Shown in pieces: positions 29,364-40,195 of a stretch of 64,000 nt of DNA. This DNA comes from Methanomethylovorans hollandica DSM 15978. Its GTDB lineage: Archaea; Halobacteriota; Methanosarcinia; Methanosarcinales; Methanosarcinaceae. The position numbers and the translations under genes were made by a program. Position 1 is the stretch's first letter, and each line of letters begins with the position of its first letter. The notes under the pieces were generated by a model. That model was not told where the DNA came from and made no database searches. It saw only the letters and a program-made list of their open reading frames with translations. The stretch covers positions 1,914,011-1,978,010 of the forward strand of contig NC_019977.1 in assembly GCF_000328665.1 (NCBI RefSeq). Direction: 5' to 3'.

Positions 29364-29404
29364 GAGCATATGTGCAAAATTTCTTTGCTCCACATATTTT
29401 TTTG
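29364..29404 (+). terminator. Terminator of the DUF1328 gene
   Basis: ATATGTG with an inner CAAA pairs with TTTG and CACATAT (a CTC bulge between them), followed immediately by seven T. Positions are about 29370-29403. It lies 31 bp after the small-gene stop and 35 bp before uvrA. Confidence 0.6.
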
Positions 29405-29438
29405 AGATTAAACACATCATAAAGAGACAAATCAGACC

Positions 29439-32294
29439 ATGTCTTTGAACAATATAATCATTCGAGGAGCTAAAGAGCATAATCTGAAGAACATAGACCT
29501 GATACTGCCAAGGGACAAGCTCATAGTTATTACGGGGCTTAGTGGTTCAGGTAAATCTTCTCTGGCTTTTGATACTATCTATGCCGAGGGGCAGCGCAGG
29601 TATGTCGAATCATTGTCAGCCTACGCCCGCCAATTCCTGGGGCTCATGGAAAAACCCGATGTCGAATATATAGAAGGTTTATCTCCGGCCATCTCTATCG
29701 AGCAGAAGACCACAAGCAAGAACCCCAGGTCCACGGTGGGTACTGTTACCGAGATATATGATTACCTGAGGCTTCTGTACGCTCGGATAGGCATTCGCCA
29801 CTGCCCCGATTGTGGAAGAATAATAGAACCCCAGAGCGTGGACCAGATCGTGGACAGTATAATGCACATCAAAGAAGGCTCAAAGGTCCATATAATGGCC
29901 CCTTTGGTAAGAGAGAGAAAAGGAGAATACAAGAAGCTTCTGGCTGATCTGCTGGCAGATGGTTATTCAAGGGTACGTATTGATGGGGAAATACACTCGC
30001 TTGAAGAAGCAAAGGATATTGAGCTTGGCAGATATAACAAACATAATATAGATATCGTTGTTGACAGGCTTGTTATAAAAGAAGGTATCCGGGAAAGACT
30101 TGCCGAAGATGTGGAAACATCACTTGAAAAAAGCGGAGGAAACGTGACAGTGCAGGTACTCGAAGGTGAAGAACTGGTCTTCAGCGAGAAAATGTCGTGC
30201 CCGGAATGTGGAACGGGTTTTGAGGACCTGGAACCTGCAGCATTTTCATTCAACAGCCCTCAGGGGGCCTGCCCGCAATGTCATGGGCTAGGCACATCTA
30301 TAGAATTTGATCCTGATCTTATTGTACCAGACAAAGCTCTGAGCCTGCGTGAGGGCGCAGTGGAACACTGGAGCACTGCCGATGGCTATTATATGCAGTC
30401 TCTGGAATCCTTAGCAAAGCATATAGGATTTTCCATGGATACACCTTACGAACAGTTGTCTGAAAAGGTAAAGCATGTGATAATGTACGGCACGAACGAG
30501 CACATACCCTATCTTCATGTAGGCCGCACCGGAGGTGTATGGCAGCACACTGGCAGGTTCAAGGGAGTTATTGCCAATATATCTAAGATATATGAGAACA
30601 CCGAATCCGAAAACACTAAAGAAAAGATGACAAAGTACATCAGTACCAAACAATGCCTGGTGTGTAATGGGAAAAGACTGAAGCCTGCGAGCCTTGCGGT
30701 AACTATCGATGGTAAAAGTATAATCGATATAACGGATATGTCTGTTGAGGACACTCTGTACTTATTCCAGAATGTGGAAACAAAGCTCAATGAGAGGGAC
30801 TACACAATTGCCCGCCAGGTATTGAAGGAGATAAAGTCAAGACTGGGATTCCTAATGGATGTGGGATTGAACTACCTCACACTGAGCAGGTCATCAGCCA
30901 CATTATCAGGAGGCGAATTCCAGCGTATTCGCCTAGCCACACAGATCGGGTCCAGCCTGATGGGAGTGTTATACATTCTGGACGAGCCCAGCATAGGACT
31001 GCACCAGAGAGATAACCTGAGGCTTATCAGTACACTGAAACAACTGAGGGATATTGGTAACACGGTCCTGGTGGTAGAGCATGATGAAGAAACTATAGAA
31101 AGCGCGGACCATGTAGTGGATATGGGACCTGGAGCCGGCATCCACGGAGGCTATATAGTTGCAGAAGGCACTCCGCAGCAGATAAGGGAAAATAAGGACT
31201 CTCTTACGGGAAAATACATGAGCGGAGAACTTAGCATAAATGTCCCGGAAAAAAGGCGGAAACCTATAGGTAAGATCACTCTCTACGGTGCCAGTGAGAA
31301 CAATCTTAAGGACCTGGATGTGGAATTCCCTCTTGGGGTAATGGTATGTGTCACTGGCGTATCAGGTTCCGGAAAAAGTAGTCTTATAAATGAGACTCTT
31401 AACAAAGTGCTGGCAAAGGAACTCAACAGGGCCAGGGAAAGATCAGGCAGATTCAGATCGATCAGCGGACTGGAACAGGTCGACAAGGTAATAACCATCG
31501 ATCAATCCCCTATTGGCAGAACCCCACGATCCAACCCTGCTACCTATACGAATCTTTTCACACCCATAAGGGAACTGTTCGCACAGACTAAACTTGCAAA
31601 AGCAAGGGGATACCAGGCAGGCAGGTTCAGTTTCAACATACGGGGAGGCAGATGTGAAGCATGTTCCGGTGATGGTACCATCACCATAGAGATGAATTTC
31701 CTGCCCGACGTATACGTACCCTGCGAAGTGTGTCATGGTAAGCGCTACAACCGGGAGACCCTGGAAGTCACCTATAAGGACCGTAACATAGCAGATGTGC
31801 TGGATATGACAGTAGAAGAGGCATTGGAGTTCTTTGAGAACGTTCCGGGTATCCAGCGCAAACTTCAGACCATATATGATGTGGGTTTGGGATATATAAA
31901 AGTAGGGCAGTCGTCCACAACATTATCCGGTGGCGAAGCGCAGCGTGTAAAGCTTGCTACTGAACTTAGCAGACGCTCCACAGGTAAAACTGTGTATATT
32001 CTGGACGAGCCTACAACAGGACTGCATTTCCATGACATTAAGAAGCTGCTGGAAGTCCTGCAGCAACTGGTGGACAACGGGAATACGGTTATAGTCATCG
32101 AACATAACCTGGATGTTATCAAGACCGCAGACTGGATCATCGACCTTGGACCCGAAGGCGGGGAAAAAGGCGGACTAGTGATAGTCCAGGGCACACCCGA
32201 GGAAGTCGCACAAAATGAAGTGTCCTATACGGCTGAATTTCTCAGACGTGTTCTGAACAAAAAGAAATTAGCTAAAGGTCCAGAAATTAATTGA
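29439..32294 (+). CDS. uvrA: Excinuclease ABC subunit A
   Basis: The 951 aa damage-recognition ATPase of nucleotide excision repair has two ABC modules: Walker [15 protein letters not shown] near residue 31 and [10 protein letters not shown] near 645, each with an LSGGE signature ([22 protein letters not shown]). Zinc-finger cysteines are CPECG...CPQC and CEACSGDG...CEVC. Length and domain order are normal for bacterial UvrA. Archaea with UvrABC acquired it from bacteria; uvrB and uvrC are not in this window. Confidence 0.97.
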   Translation: MSLNNIIIRGAKEHNLKNIDLILPRDKLIVITGLSGSGKSSLAFDTIYAEGQRRYVESLSAYARQFLGLMEKPDVEYIEGLSPAISIEQKTTSKNPRSTVGTVTEIYDYLRLLYARIGIRHCPDCGRIIEPQSVDQIVDSIMHIKEGSKVHIMAPLVRERKGEYKKLLADLLADGYSRVRIDGEIHSLEEAKDIELGRYNKHNIDIVVDRLVIKEGIRERLAEDVETSLEKSGGNVTVQVLEGEELVFSEKMSCPECGTGFEDLEPAAFSFNSPQGACPQCHGLGTSIEFDPDLIVPDKALSLREGAVEHWSTADGYYMQSLESLAKHIGFSMDTPYEQLSEKVKHVIMYGTNEHIPYLHVGRTGGVWQHTGRFKGVIANISKIYENTESENTKEKMTKYISTKQCLVCNGKRLKPASLAVTIDGKSIIDITDMSVEDTLYLFQNVETKLNERDYTIARQVLKEIKSRLGFLMDVGLNYLTLSRSSATLSGGEFQRIRLATQIGSSLMGVLYILDEPSIGLHQRDNLRLISTLKQLRDIGNTVLVVEHDEETIESADHVVDMGPGAGIHGGYIVAEGTPQQIRENKDSLTGKYMSGELSINVPEKRRKPIGKITLYGASENNLKDLDVEFPLGVMVCVTGVSGSGKSSLINETLNKVLAKELNRARERSGRFRSISGLEQVDKVITIDQSPIGRTPRSNPATYTNLFTPIRELFAQTKLAKARGYQAGRFSFNIRGGRCEACSGDGTITIEMNFLPDVYVPCEVCHGKRYNRETLEVTYKDRNIADVLDMTVEEALEFFENVPGIQRKLQTIYDVGLGYIKVGQSSTTLSGGEAQRVKLATELSRRSTGKTVYILDEPTTGLHFHDIKKLLEVLQQLVDNGNTVIVIEHNLDVIKTADWIIDLGPEGGEKGGLVIVQGTPEEVAQNEVSYTAEFLRRVLNKKKLAKGPEIN

Positions 32295-32330
32295 GGATTT
32301 GTCAAAGAGAAGAATTTCATCTCTTCTCTT

Positions 32331-33668
32331 TCACTTTCTCTTCAGCTTCTTAACAACAGCTTCAACTTGTTCAACTGCAGTTCCTATGTATTTATCCGGA
32401 TCTACAAGGTTGTTAATATCCTCTTCATTGAGGTAATTCGCAACATCAGGTTTTGACAGCAATACTTCCTTAAAGTGCTTGCCGGTCTCATGAGCCTCCA
32501 TGGCACTTGAGCGTACGATCTCGTGAGCTTCCTGGCGGCCCACACCCCGTTTTGCAAGCTCTATCATTACAGCCTCTCCCATATTCAGGCCTCTTAGCAG
32601 GTCAAGGTTACGGCGGATATTTTCCGGATAGAACCTGAGATTCTCGATAACACCTATGCACAGCTTGATAATATGGTCCGTGAGCACACATGCTTCAGGG
32701 AACACGATCCTTTCACATGAAGAGTTGGTAAGATCACGTTCGTCCCACAGAGTGTTGTTCAGAAGTTCAGGCTCCACCATGGCACGTACTATCCTTGCAA
32801 GACCACATATCTGCTCGGACTTAATGGGGTTGCGTTTGTGAGGCATTGTGGAAGACCCTACCTGCTTCTTCTTGAAGCTTTCCTCAACCTCAGCAATCTC
32901 TGTCCTCTGCAGAGAACGTATCTCCACACCTACCTTATCAATGGTGGTCACAGTATTAGCCATCCACATGACAAATTCGGCATGCCTGTCACGCTGTATG
33001 ATCTGGTTGGACACATCAACAGAACCTATATCCAGATAATACATCACACGTTTCTGTATCTCTATTCCATCCTTTCCAAAAGCAGCCTGTGTGCCTACCG
33101 CACCTGTCATCTGCCCTACCAGCAGGCGGGGCTTGAGTTGCTCCAGACGTTCGATATGACGTGCAACTTCAGAAGCCCAGATCGCAAATCTCAGACCATA
33201 TGTGGTCGGTACACCGATCTGTCCGTGTGTCCTTGCTGCACATACAGTGTGCTTGTGATCTTCGGACTGCGCAAGTAACACATCCATTAGCCTGTGCATT
33301 TTATCTTCCAGGATATGCACAGCTTCCTTAAGCTGCAGACCTGTAGCTGTATCAAGAATGTCATTGGAAGTGGCACCAAAGTGCACCCATTTTCCGGCAT
33401 CTTCAGTGCATTTTTCAGAAATGCCGATCACTACAGCCATCATATCATGGTGTATCTCATCCTCTATCTCTTTCACACGGTCCAGTTCCACAAGATCTGT
33501 ACTTTTTGAGATGATCTCTGCAGCTTTCTGGGGGATAAGCCCGATATCCGCTTCAGCCTTGGCGAGTGCAGCTTCAACCATCATTAGTTTGTTAAGGCGG
33601 TTAGCTTCGCTCCAGACAAACTTCATCTCTTCTGTACCATAACGGTACTCAATTGGGTGAATTGCCAT
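32331..33668 (-). CDS. purB: Adenylosuccinate lyase
   Basis: The 445 aa enzyme of the fumarase/aspartase superfamily cleaves SAICAR to AICAR and adenylosuccinate to AMP. The signature loop GSSTMPHKRNPIKSE is intact, as are ARTHGQIGVPTTYG and HFGATSNDILDT with catalytic histidines. AGGAG lies ten bases before the ATG. It is convergent with uvrA; the gap holds TTCATCTCTTCTCTTTCAC-type pyrimidine tracts. Other purine genes (purD) are elsewhere in the window, so there is no local purine operon. Confidence 0.96.
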   Translation of the reverse strand: MAIHPIEYRYGTEEMKFVWSEANRLNKLMMVEAALAKAEADIGLIPQKAAEIISKSTDLVELDRVKEIEDEIHHDMMAVVIGISEKCTEDAGKWVHFGATSNDILDTATGLQLKEAVHILEDKMHRLMDVLLAQSEDHKHTVCAARTHGQIGVPTTYGLRFAIWASEVARHIERLEQLKPRLLVGQMTGAVGTQAAFGKDGIEIQKRVMYYLDIGSVDVSNQIIQRDRHAEFVMWMANTVTTIDKVGVEIRSLQRTEIAEVEESFKKKQVGSSTMPHKRNPIKSEQICGLARIVRAMVEPELLNNTLWDERDLTNSSCERIVFPEACVLTDHIIKLCIGVIENLRFYPENIRRNLDLLRGLNMGEAVMIELAKRGVGRQEAHEIVRSSAMEAHETGKHFKEVLLSKPDVANYLNEEDINNLVDPDKYIGTAVEQVEAVVKKLKRK

Positions 33669-33811
33669 TTATAGAATCTCCTGAAGTTGTTTATTAAGTC
33701 TCTCTGACGTATAGTAAGTCTTAATCAATAAATATGCTTTGAGTGGAGAACATTACGCAATAAATAACTGCCTAAAAAGAAAAAGGTAAAGGATAGTAAT
33801 CCCGGATACCA

Positions 33812-36800
33812 TCAATTCCCTGGATTGAAAGAAGGAACCTGAACCGATTGAAGCTCAGCCCCTATGCTTTCATTTTGTTGCTGCGTATTGTTATCCAATT
33901 CAGGATACCATCTTTCAGGAAGTTGGTAGTCCAGAGATTCACTGTACGTAGACGGTACGAAAAATTTCGTTCCACGGTCCTTCAGAGATGGTTCAAAGCC
34001 CGGATCAATGGATTCCAGTGTCTCTTTACATATCTCGGCCTCAGATGACTTACCGATACTATACAGAGCGAATCGCTTGTTGTAAAGAACGGACCGGGAG
34101 CTGGGATCGATAGCAAGGGCACTATCATAGCAGGATATAGATGTTTCTACCTGGCCTATTAAATTGTATATGAAACCCTTATTATACCAGGCAGTGACAC
34201 ATGTGGGATCCAGTTCAAGAGTTTTGTCATAATAGTAAATTGAACCCTTGTAGCTGCTGACGAGATATGAGATGGTGCCTTTATGGTACATAGCGGATAC
34301 AGATGTTGGATCGATCGCAAGCACCTGATCAAATCCTGCCAGTGCTTGCTGATAGTCTCCCCTAAGATAGAAGGAAAAAGCTTTTGTTCCCATTACAAGT
34401 GTATCCGATGGGTCCAGCTCGAGCAATTGGTCATAGCAAGCTACTGCATCATCATATCTGCCCATCCTGTCAAGTGCCAATCCTTTATGGTATATGGCAT
34501 CCTTACTATCAGGTTGTTCTGCAATGATCTTATCATAACTACCAATTGCTCTGTCAAATTGTCCAAGCTTCTCGTAAGCAACGCTCTGTTTATAAAGTAT
34601 ATCGACATTACCACGATCTAATTCAAGCGCTTGATCATAAGACGATGCAGCATCAGGATATTTTTCAAGAGCATAGTATGCATCACCGCGATCAGAGAAA
34701 GCCTGAGAATTCTCCGGGTCAATAGATATGACAGTATTTGCATACTGGAGAGCTTGATCATAAGAACCTGTACTAAAAAGCACACGCCCTTTCTGCAGCA
34801 TAGCAGAAGTGTTGTTAGGCTCAAGAGCAAGCACATTATCAAAGCAAATCTGTGCCCTGTCTGAATCACCAGTGCTCAGAGAAACAACTCCGAGAGAATA
34901 CCATGCTGGAGAGTATCCGGGGTCAAAAGCGATAGCACTTTCATAGCATTCAATCGCCCATAGATCCATCCCAGCTTCCACCAGGGCTGAACCTTTATCA
35001 CACAAAACTTTAACAGATGTCGGATCAAGCATAAGGGCTTTGTCGAAGCAAACCAGGGACTCATTATAATTACCGATATTCTGATAAGAAATACCTTTTG
35101 CACTCCATGCATCAACAGAATCCACAGTGAAAATATCCAGTTGTGGAACATCATTGTTGATCGATTTTTTCACAGACCCGGAAGTCTCATTATTGCTCAG
35201 AGGAGTAGGGACTATACCCTTAAAGATCTGGAACATCGTAGCTTTGTCGGTCTGCACCATTTTCATGGATTCTGCGGTATCGTCTGCATTTATAAGATTT
35301 GTATCTATCATTATACGTAAATTGGCTTCCTGGTACCCGGGATCTAATGCGAGTGTTTGCTCATACGCTACAATGGCCTCTTCGTATTTTCCAAGTTTGT
35401 CGAGGACCATACCTTTACGATACCATATGTCTGCAGATTCTGAATGTAGCTCCAGCAATTTGTTGTAAGCGGTAAGAGCTTCTGTGTAGCGTTCAACTTT
35501 TTCCAGGTTAGAAGCCTTTGCATATAGAGCAGCTGAAAAACCAGGATCCTCTTTTAGGGCTTTATCATAACTTTTTATGGCATCTGCAAAAAGTCCAAGC
35601 TTGTCAAGGTCCATGCCTCTCTCGAACCATACTCTTGCACAGGATTCTGCATTAAGAGCTTTACTGTAGCTATCAACTGCTCCATCATATTTTTGAAGCA
35701 TATCAAAAGCTTTTGCACGATTGTACCATACTATAGCGGAGTTGGGTTCAAGTTCCGTTACCCGGTCGTATGAGGATATTGCATCCTCATACTTGCCCAG
35801 ATTATAAAAAGCTGTACCTTTATCATACCAGATATGTGCCGACTCTGTGGAAAACGTGGGAGATTTGTTATAACACTCCATTGCATTGACTTCATCTATA
35901 AAAAGATACGATGACATATCTGTTATAGATACACCACTAAAACCATCCGAATTTAATTGTAATGCACGATCATAACACTCTATAGCCTCAGAATAGCGAC
36001 CCAGAGAATCCAGAGTTCTTCCTTTCTTATTCCACGCTGTGGCATTTTGAGGATCAAGCACAAGCAGCTGATCATAGCAGTTGATGGCATCAGTGTATTG
36101 TCCGAGACTATCATAGCTCTGCGCTTGTAGTAACCAGGCATTTATATTGTAAGGATCCTCGGACAGAAGGAGGTTATACGCTTCGATGGATGAAGCATGA
36201 TCACCAAGATTAGTAGCTGCCCTTGCTTTCCCGTAAAGGGCCTCAGCGTTGAGAGGTTCAAGCTTCAGAATATTATTATAATCAGCAAGCGCGTTTTCGT
36301 ATTCTCCAATAGCTTCATAAGCTGCTGCCCTTGCAAACCACATTTTAGGATCATCCGGCAACATGGTAAGAGCTACGTCAAAAGATGCAATTGAATCATT
36401 GTATCTTCCCACCTGCAAATAAGAATAACCGGTATCATACATGGAATTTGCATATGTAGAGAAAAGATCCAGTATGTGGTCATAACAAACCATAGCCTCT
36501 TCATGCCTGCCCAAACCATCGAGAGATCTGCCCTTATGATAGACCAATTGAATATATTCGCTGTCGAAAGCCATACCGTTGAGATCTGTTAAAAATGTAG
36601 CGTTGGAAGAGTTGGAAGAAGAAACGTTAGATTGATCTGAAGATTGATTATAGTACTGTGCATCGAACTTTTTAAGAGATGCTTCATATATATTAAGGGA
36701 TTCCTGATATCTACCTAAATTCTCCAGCATGACACCTTTTTTGTAAAGGAATTCACTGGAATTGGATTTATTCAAAATAGCGTCATATGAATTAAGTGCT

Positions 36801-37048
36801 GACTGAGGATCACCCATGAGGTACTGTGTTTCAGCCTTATTTTCAAGAATTTCGATTGACTGGGGATCTATTTCCAAGGCCTGCTCAAAGAACTCCAGAG
36901 CTTCTGTGTATGAAGCGTTGCGACTCATCTCAAGACCCTGGTCATTGAGAGACCTGGCGTCATAAGCAATACCATAAGCGCACTGAGTAGATATTAAAGC
37001 TAACATCACTAATGCGCAAACTGAAAGGAATAACCTGTTTAATGCCAT
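33812..37048 (-). CDS. Exported giant TPR-repeat protein
   Basis: This 1078 aa protein starts with a signal-peptide-like helix (about residues 4-26, LFLSVCALVMLALISTQCAY). Almost all the rest is tetratricopeptide repeats of 34 residues, roughly 27-29 units, recognisable by W-x-x-K-G, Y-x-x-A and LDP patterns such as AWYNKGFIYNLIGQ and SYDKALKEDP. Several linkers break the array. Low-complexity Asn/Ser segments occur at about residues 135-150, and the C-terminal 50 residues are rich in Gln and Pro. It is probably a cell-surface scaffold; no enzymatic domain is visible. Confidence 0.9.
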   Translation of the reverse strand: MALNRLFLSVCALVMLALISTQCAYGIAYDARSLNDQGLEMSRNASYTEALEFFEQALEIDPQSIEILENKAETQYLMGDPQSALNSYDAILNKSNSSEFLYKKGVMLENLGRYQESLNIYEASLKKFDAQYYNQSSDQSNVSSSNSSNATFLTDLNGMAFDSEYIQLVYHKGRSLDGLGRHEEAMVCYDHILDLFSTYANSMYDTGYSYLQVGRYNDSIASFDVALTMLPDDPKMWFARAAAYEAIGEYENALADYNNILKLEPLNAEALYGKARAATNLGDHASSIEAYNLLLSEDPYNINAWLLQAQSYDSLGQYTDAINCYDQLLVLDPQNATAWNKKGRTLDSLGRYSEAIECYDRALQLNSDGFSGVSITDMSSYLFIDEVNAMECYNKSPTFSTESAHIWYDKGTAFYNLGKYEDAISSYDRVTELEPNSAIVWYNRAKAFDMLQKYDGAVDSYSKALNAESCARVWFERGMDLDKLGLFADAIKSYDKALKEDPGFSAALYAKASNLEKVERYTEALTAYNKLLELHSESADIWYRKGMVLDKLGKYEEAIVAYEQTLALDPGYQEANLRIMIDTNLINADDTAESMKMVQTDKATMFQIFKGIVPTPLSNNETSGSVKKSINNDVPQLDIFTVDSVDAWSAKGISYQNIGNYNESLVCFDKALMLDPTSVKVLCDKGSALVEAGMDLWAIECYESAIAFDPGYSPAWYSLGVVSLSTGDSDRAQICFDNVLALEPNNTSAMLQKGRVLFSTGSYDQALQYANTVISIDPENSQAFSDRGDAYYALEKYPDAASSYDQALELDRGNVDILYKQSVAYEKLGQFDRAIGSYDKIIAEQPDSKDAIYHKGLALDRMGRYDDAVACYDQLLELDPSDTLVMGTKAFSFYLRGDYQQALAGFDQVLAIDPTSVSAMYHKGTISYLVSSYKGSIYYYDKTLELDPTCVTAWYNKGFIYNLIGQVETSISCYDSALAIDPSSRSVLYNKRFALYSIGKSSEAEICKETLESIDPGFEPSLKDRGTKFFVPSTYSESLDYQLPERWYPELDNNTQQQNESIGAELQSVQVPSFNPGN

Positions 37049-37538
37049 CTGAATACCTGTCAGGAACTTCTAGTGATTATACTTTATTGTCTTATATTAG
37101 ATAAGATTTTTGTTCTTCTTGAAGCGAACAAAATATGGACTGTTCCATATCCAAATTAATCTGCATCTATTATGTAATGGTATATATAATATAAATAAAG
37201 TATCTAGTTTTAATAATATAAATATGGATATGTTTATCAGAAAACTACCCATTCGGATGTAAGTTTTTGAAAAACCTCATTGCTTCAGAATTATAGTTGA
37301 AAACCATTTGTTTGAAACTTATGGTATTGATTGCACGATCTCTTGAATGTGATTTTAGTATTCATAAGTTACAAACCATGAGTGTTTAACTATAGTATAC
37401 ATAATAAACAAATAATTAATTAAAATATTAATAATGTTAAAATGCTCTTAATTTATTAGCACTTTTTATCTTCACTATTTTTATTTATATTCATTTCTTA
37501 ATAGAAATCATTTCTAATGCAAAGACGCAAGGATTAGA
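37049..37538. other. AT-rich intergenic region with inverted repeat
   Basis: About 490 bp, very AT-rich, with no convincing gene. The TPR-gene promoter probably lies near 37150-37230, where TATATAATATAAATA-like boxes occur. An inverted repeat GTTTGAAACTTATG (37310-37323) and CATAAGTTACAAAC (37363-37376) has 13 of 14 matching positions and encloses 39 bases. Its role is unknown. Confidence 0.5.
37436..37466 (-). terminator. Candidate terminator of azlCD
   Basis: On the minus strand AAGTGCT pairs with AGCATTT (one G-U pair) across an 11-base AT-rich loop, followed by TTTAAC. It lies about 75 bp after the azlD stop. The stem is short, so this is tentative. Confidence 0.4.
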
Positions 37539-37892
37539 TTATGAAAAGAAAAGCTCAAAGATGTCATACTGTATCAACAACATATAAAGGCCGGTACCGA
37601 TGAAGATACTGAGCATTGCATTTCTTTTCCATACATGCAGAACAGTGACGACTGCTATTGCAAAGATTTCAGGGCTTCCATAAGGAGACTGAAACCATTG
37701 TACATCCTTCAGGCAATAGAAAACAAGCAGTAAAAGGATCATAGGAGGTAGATTCCTCTCGATCATAGACATTGAACCGGGAGGCTCCTTTGAATTGAAA
37801 AGTATAAAAGGCAATATCCTTGTAATAAATGTTGCAATAGCCACAACTGTTATGACAGCAAGCAGATACAACGTTTCGTTGGTCATGGCCAC
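37539..37892 (-). CDS. azlD: Branched-chain amino acid transport protein AzlD
   Basis: The 117 aa membrane protein has four hydrophobic helices (for example LLAVITVVAIATFITRILPFI and NLPPMILLLLVFYCL). ITRILPFILF and the RNLPPMILLLLVFYCLKD region are typical of AzlD, the small partner of AzlC. Together they form an exporter or exchanger of branched-chain or other amino acids. The start overlaps the azlC end by ten bases, so translation is coupled. Confidence 0.9.
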   Translation of the reverse strand: MAMTNETLYLLAVITVVAIATFITRILPFILFNSKEPPGSMSMIERNLPPMILLLLVFYCLKDVQWFQSPYGSPEIFAIAVVTVLHVWKRNAMLSIFIGTGLYMLLIQYDIFELFFS

Positions 37893-38620
37893 CCCTTCTG
37901 ATCTTTATCTGCCGCAGACATAGAGAAACTTTTGGCCTGGACTATTTTTTCATGTACGATCAGAATAATTGTCCCTATAAGAATTGAAAACAAAAGCATG
38001 TTTTCGGAACTGAATAGAACAAGAGAGATACCACCTGCCAAAACAGCAACAATAAAGGGAAAACGTGTACTTGAATGGTAGTACTGTTCAATTGTCAATA
38101 CCATGAACAGTGCAGTAAGTACAAAAGACATGCCCTCCAGATCAAGATCAATTACTGATCCCAGCACTGCTCCAAGCATTGACCCGGTAATCCAATAAAA
38201 GTGGTTCAGTACAGCTATGAAAAAATAAAACTTGTTTTTCGGAACGTTTCCCGGAAGCTCTGTGGTAGTAAGGAGGGCATATGTTTCATCAGTAAGTGCA
38301 AATATAAGATAAGTTTTGATCTTTCCTGCAGCAGAAAATTTTTCAAGCATGGAAAGACCATAAAATGAATGCCTGAGATTGATAAGTAGAGTAATGATCA
38401 GGAACTCTGTGAGCCCTGCACCTGCTGACAGCAGTGCCACTGCTATGAACTGCACAGATCCTGCATAGACGAAGATACTCATCAAAAGAGCATATGACCA
38501 GTGATAGCCTGCTCCTGAAATCAAGAAACCAAAAGCAACTCCCAGAGGAATATAACCAAGAAGTACAGGAAAAGTGATCTTGAATGCATTTAAGAAGAGT
38601 GTTTTATTTTCAGGTTCCAT
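37883..38620 (-). CDS. azlC: Branched-chain amino acid permease AzlC
   Basis: The protein of about 245 aa has six or more membrane helices. The family stretch PVLLGYIPLGVAFGFLISGAG is near the N-terminus, followed by SIFVYAGSVQFIAVALLSAGA and LINLRHSFYGLS. It is the large subunit of the AzlCD transporter. The ATG at 38620 is preferred to a TTG four codons earlier; an AT box about 30 bp upstream would allow a leaderless transcript. Confidence 0.92.
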   Translation of the reverse strand: MEPENKTLFLNAFKITFPVLLGYIPLGVAFGFLISGAGYHWSYALLMSIFVYAGSVQFIAVALLSAGAGLTEFLIITLLINLRHSFYGLSMLEKFSAAGKIKTYLIFALTDETYALLTTTELPGNVPKNKFYFFIAVLNHFYWITGSMLGAVLGSVIDLDLEGMSFVLTALFMVLTIEQYYHSSTRFPFIVAVLAGGISLVLFSSENMLLFSILIGTIILIVHEKIVQAKSFSMSAADKDQKGWP

Positions 38621-38679
38621 GCTAACAAACAATATTCGAATTCTTAATTAGTATTTAACATTGTCCCGTCTGAATAATA

Positions 38680-38698
38680 AATAAAAAAAAAAGATGTA
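38680..38698 (-). terminator. Poly-T terminator after RuBisCO
   Basis: On the minus strand CATC is followed by a long run of T and then ATTTATTATT, about 45 bp after the RuBisCO stop. Archaeal polymerases can terminate on such U-rich tracts without a hairpin. Confidence 0.5.
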
Positions 38699-38738
38699 GT
38701 TCGCCAAAATGTATACCCTTGCAGTTGCATCGATAACA

Positions 38739-40178
38739 TCACATGGCATCTTTCTGTGCCTTTGTGAAGTGATCTATCGCCTGCGCCAGTTCGCTGTGTT
38801 CCCGGGCATACTCGGCAATATCCATCTTGTTGAGATAGGCATCACATGCCTGAACCAATGCCTTTGCTCCATCCTTAGTTCCTCCTGGATGGGCATGTAC
38901 TCCAGAGCCCATGGTTGTGATAAAATCCACATTTCCCATTACATCAATGAAAGGCTTCAATCTGATAGGATTAAGTCCGCCCGAAACAATGGGACAGCAT
39001 TTTTTGACGCCTCTCCAGCTATCTTCTTCCAGGATGACATGATGGGCCGAATCTTCAGACACAAGATGCATGGCATCCTTATCATTTTCAGGTATCTTGG
39101 TCCAGGTTTGTTCAAAGAAATGGCCTTTAGACCTCATATACAGGATACCATGTGCAGCAACGACGTCCTCTTCGGGTGTACCTTTCATTTTACCAACACC
39201 TGCTGTACCTGTGTGTATACCTGAAACACCGGCAAGACGTGCAAATTTAGATAAGACAAGTACAGAGAATCCGATCGGATTCTCGGGCCTTGTAAAAGCT
39301 CCATGGGCTGCCCTGTGGAAATGGATGAACACACCCGGGTATCGCCTTCTGAGTGTCTGGACAGCCATCCAGCCTGCAGTTATACCATCGATAAGGAATG
39401 CATAGCTGCCGGGCTCAAAACCTGCATTCACGATCATTTCACACCTTTCGATCATGGTGTCAAAGTCGGCAGCTGAAACATTGAAAGAATGTACCTTGTT
39501 TCTGCCGGTTTCCTTAACTGCCTTGTCCATAGCCTCTTTTACGTGTTTTACCATTTTATCATAAGGACAGAAATCCTGGTTTGCCTGAGGCTCATCGTTC
39601 TTGACAAAATCTCCTCCTCCTGCCCAGAAATCATAACACACCTCTGCGTACTCTGCAGAAGTAAGCCCCATCTTTGGTTTTACGATGGTACCGAGGATAG
39701 GCCGGTCATATACACCAAGATATTTACGCATGTCATCCAGAGTATAGCTTGGACCATCATACTGTTCGAGCATCGATGATGGGAACCATACATCCAGTAA
39801 CTTCAAAGCTTTTATCTCTTTTATACCCAGGATATTGCCGACTATGTATGTCAGGATGTTCTGAATATTGCCCCCTCTGTCAAAAAGTCTCCATGGATAG
39901 GCTATCCACACAAGATTTTGTTCAAGGTCCAGCTTATAGACCAGTGCGTTCATGGTCTTTGAAAAAGGGGTTTCAGTGTTGACCTTAAAATTTGTTCCGG
40001 TAGATGATTCGGCAGCAGTTTCAGCAGCTGCCTGAAGTATGTTCAATTTCCCCTCCGGGACCAGATGGAACACACTAAGCAGGTATTCTCCGTTATAAGG
40101 ATCTGGAAGCTGCAAATTCACGTAAGATTGCTGTTTAGGATTAAGCGACGCTACAAGATCTGCATATATTGGATTCAT
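38739..40178 (-). CDS. rbcL: Ribulose-1,5-bisphosphate carboxylase, form II/III
   Basis: The protein of about 479 aa has the complete RuBisCO active site: GTIVKPKMGL with the catalytic lysine, GGGDFVKNDE with the lysine that is carbamylated, the HFHRA histidine strand, loop 6 TAGVGKMKG, and TMGSGVHAHPGG for phosphate binding. Overall sequence and the extra segment SKGHFFEQTW...EEDSWRGVKK, matching the assembly domain described for Methanococcoides burtonii, place it in the archaeal form II/III group. In archaea it converts ribulose-1,5-bisphosphate from the AMP pathway to 3-phosphoglycerate; the other AMP-pathway genes are not in this window. MNPIYADL at 40178 aligns with the family start. 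Confidence 0.93.
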   Translation of the reverse strand: MNPIYADLVASLNPKQQSYVNLQLPDPYNGEYLLSVFHLVPEGKLNILQAAAETAAESSTGTNFKVNTETPFSKTMNALVYKLDLEQNLVWIAYPWRLFDRGGNIQNILTYIVGNILGIKEIKALKLLDVWFPSSMLEQYDGPSYTLDDMRKYLGVYDRPILGTIVKPKMGLTSAEYAEVCYDFWAGGGDFVKNDEPQANQDFCPYDKMVKHVKEAMDKAVKETGRNKVHSFNVSAADFDTMIERCEMIVNAGFEPGSYAFLIDGITAGWMAVQTLRRRYPGVFIHFHRAAHGAFTRPENPIGFSVLVLSKFARLAGVSGIHTGTAGVGKMKGTPEEDVVAAHGILYMRSKGHFFEQTWTKIPENDKDAMHLVSEDSAHHVILEEDSWRGVKKCCPIVSGGLNPIRLKPFIDVMGNVDFITTMGSGVHAHPGGTKDGAKALVQACDAYLNKMDIAEYAREHSELAQAIDHFTKAQKDAM

Positions 40179-40183
40179 ATTAA

Positions 40184-40195
40184 TAACAATTGTTA
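40184..40195. promoter_or_regulatory. Palindrome at the RuBisCO start
   Basis: TAACAATTGTTA is a perfect 12 bp palindrome located between two possible ATG starts of the RuBisCO gene (40199 and 40178). It could be an operator or chance in AT-rich DNA. No ribosome binding site is evident for either ATG. Confidence 0.3.

Noticed and set aside
33812-37048. Regular repeats suggestive of a CRISPR-like or DNA tandem array
   Set aside because: The periodicity is of 102 bases with diverged sequence and follows TPR codons; there are no identical direct repeats with unique spacers.
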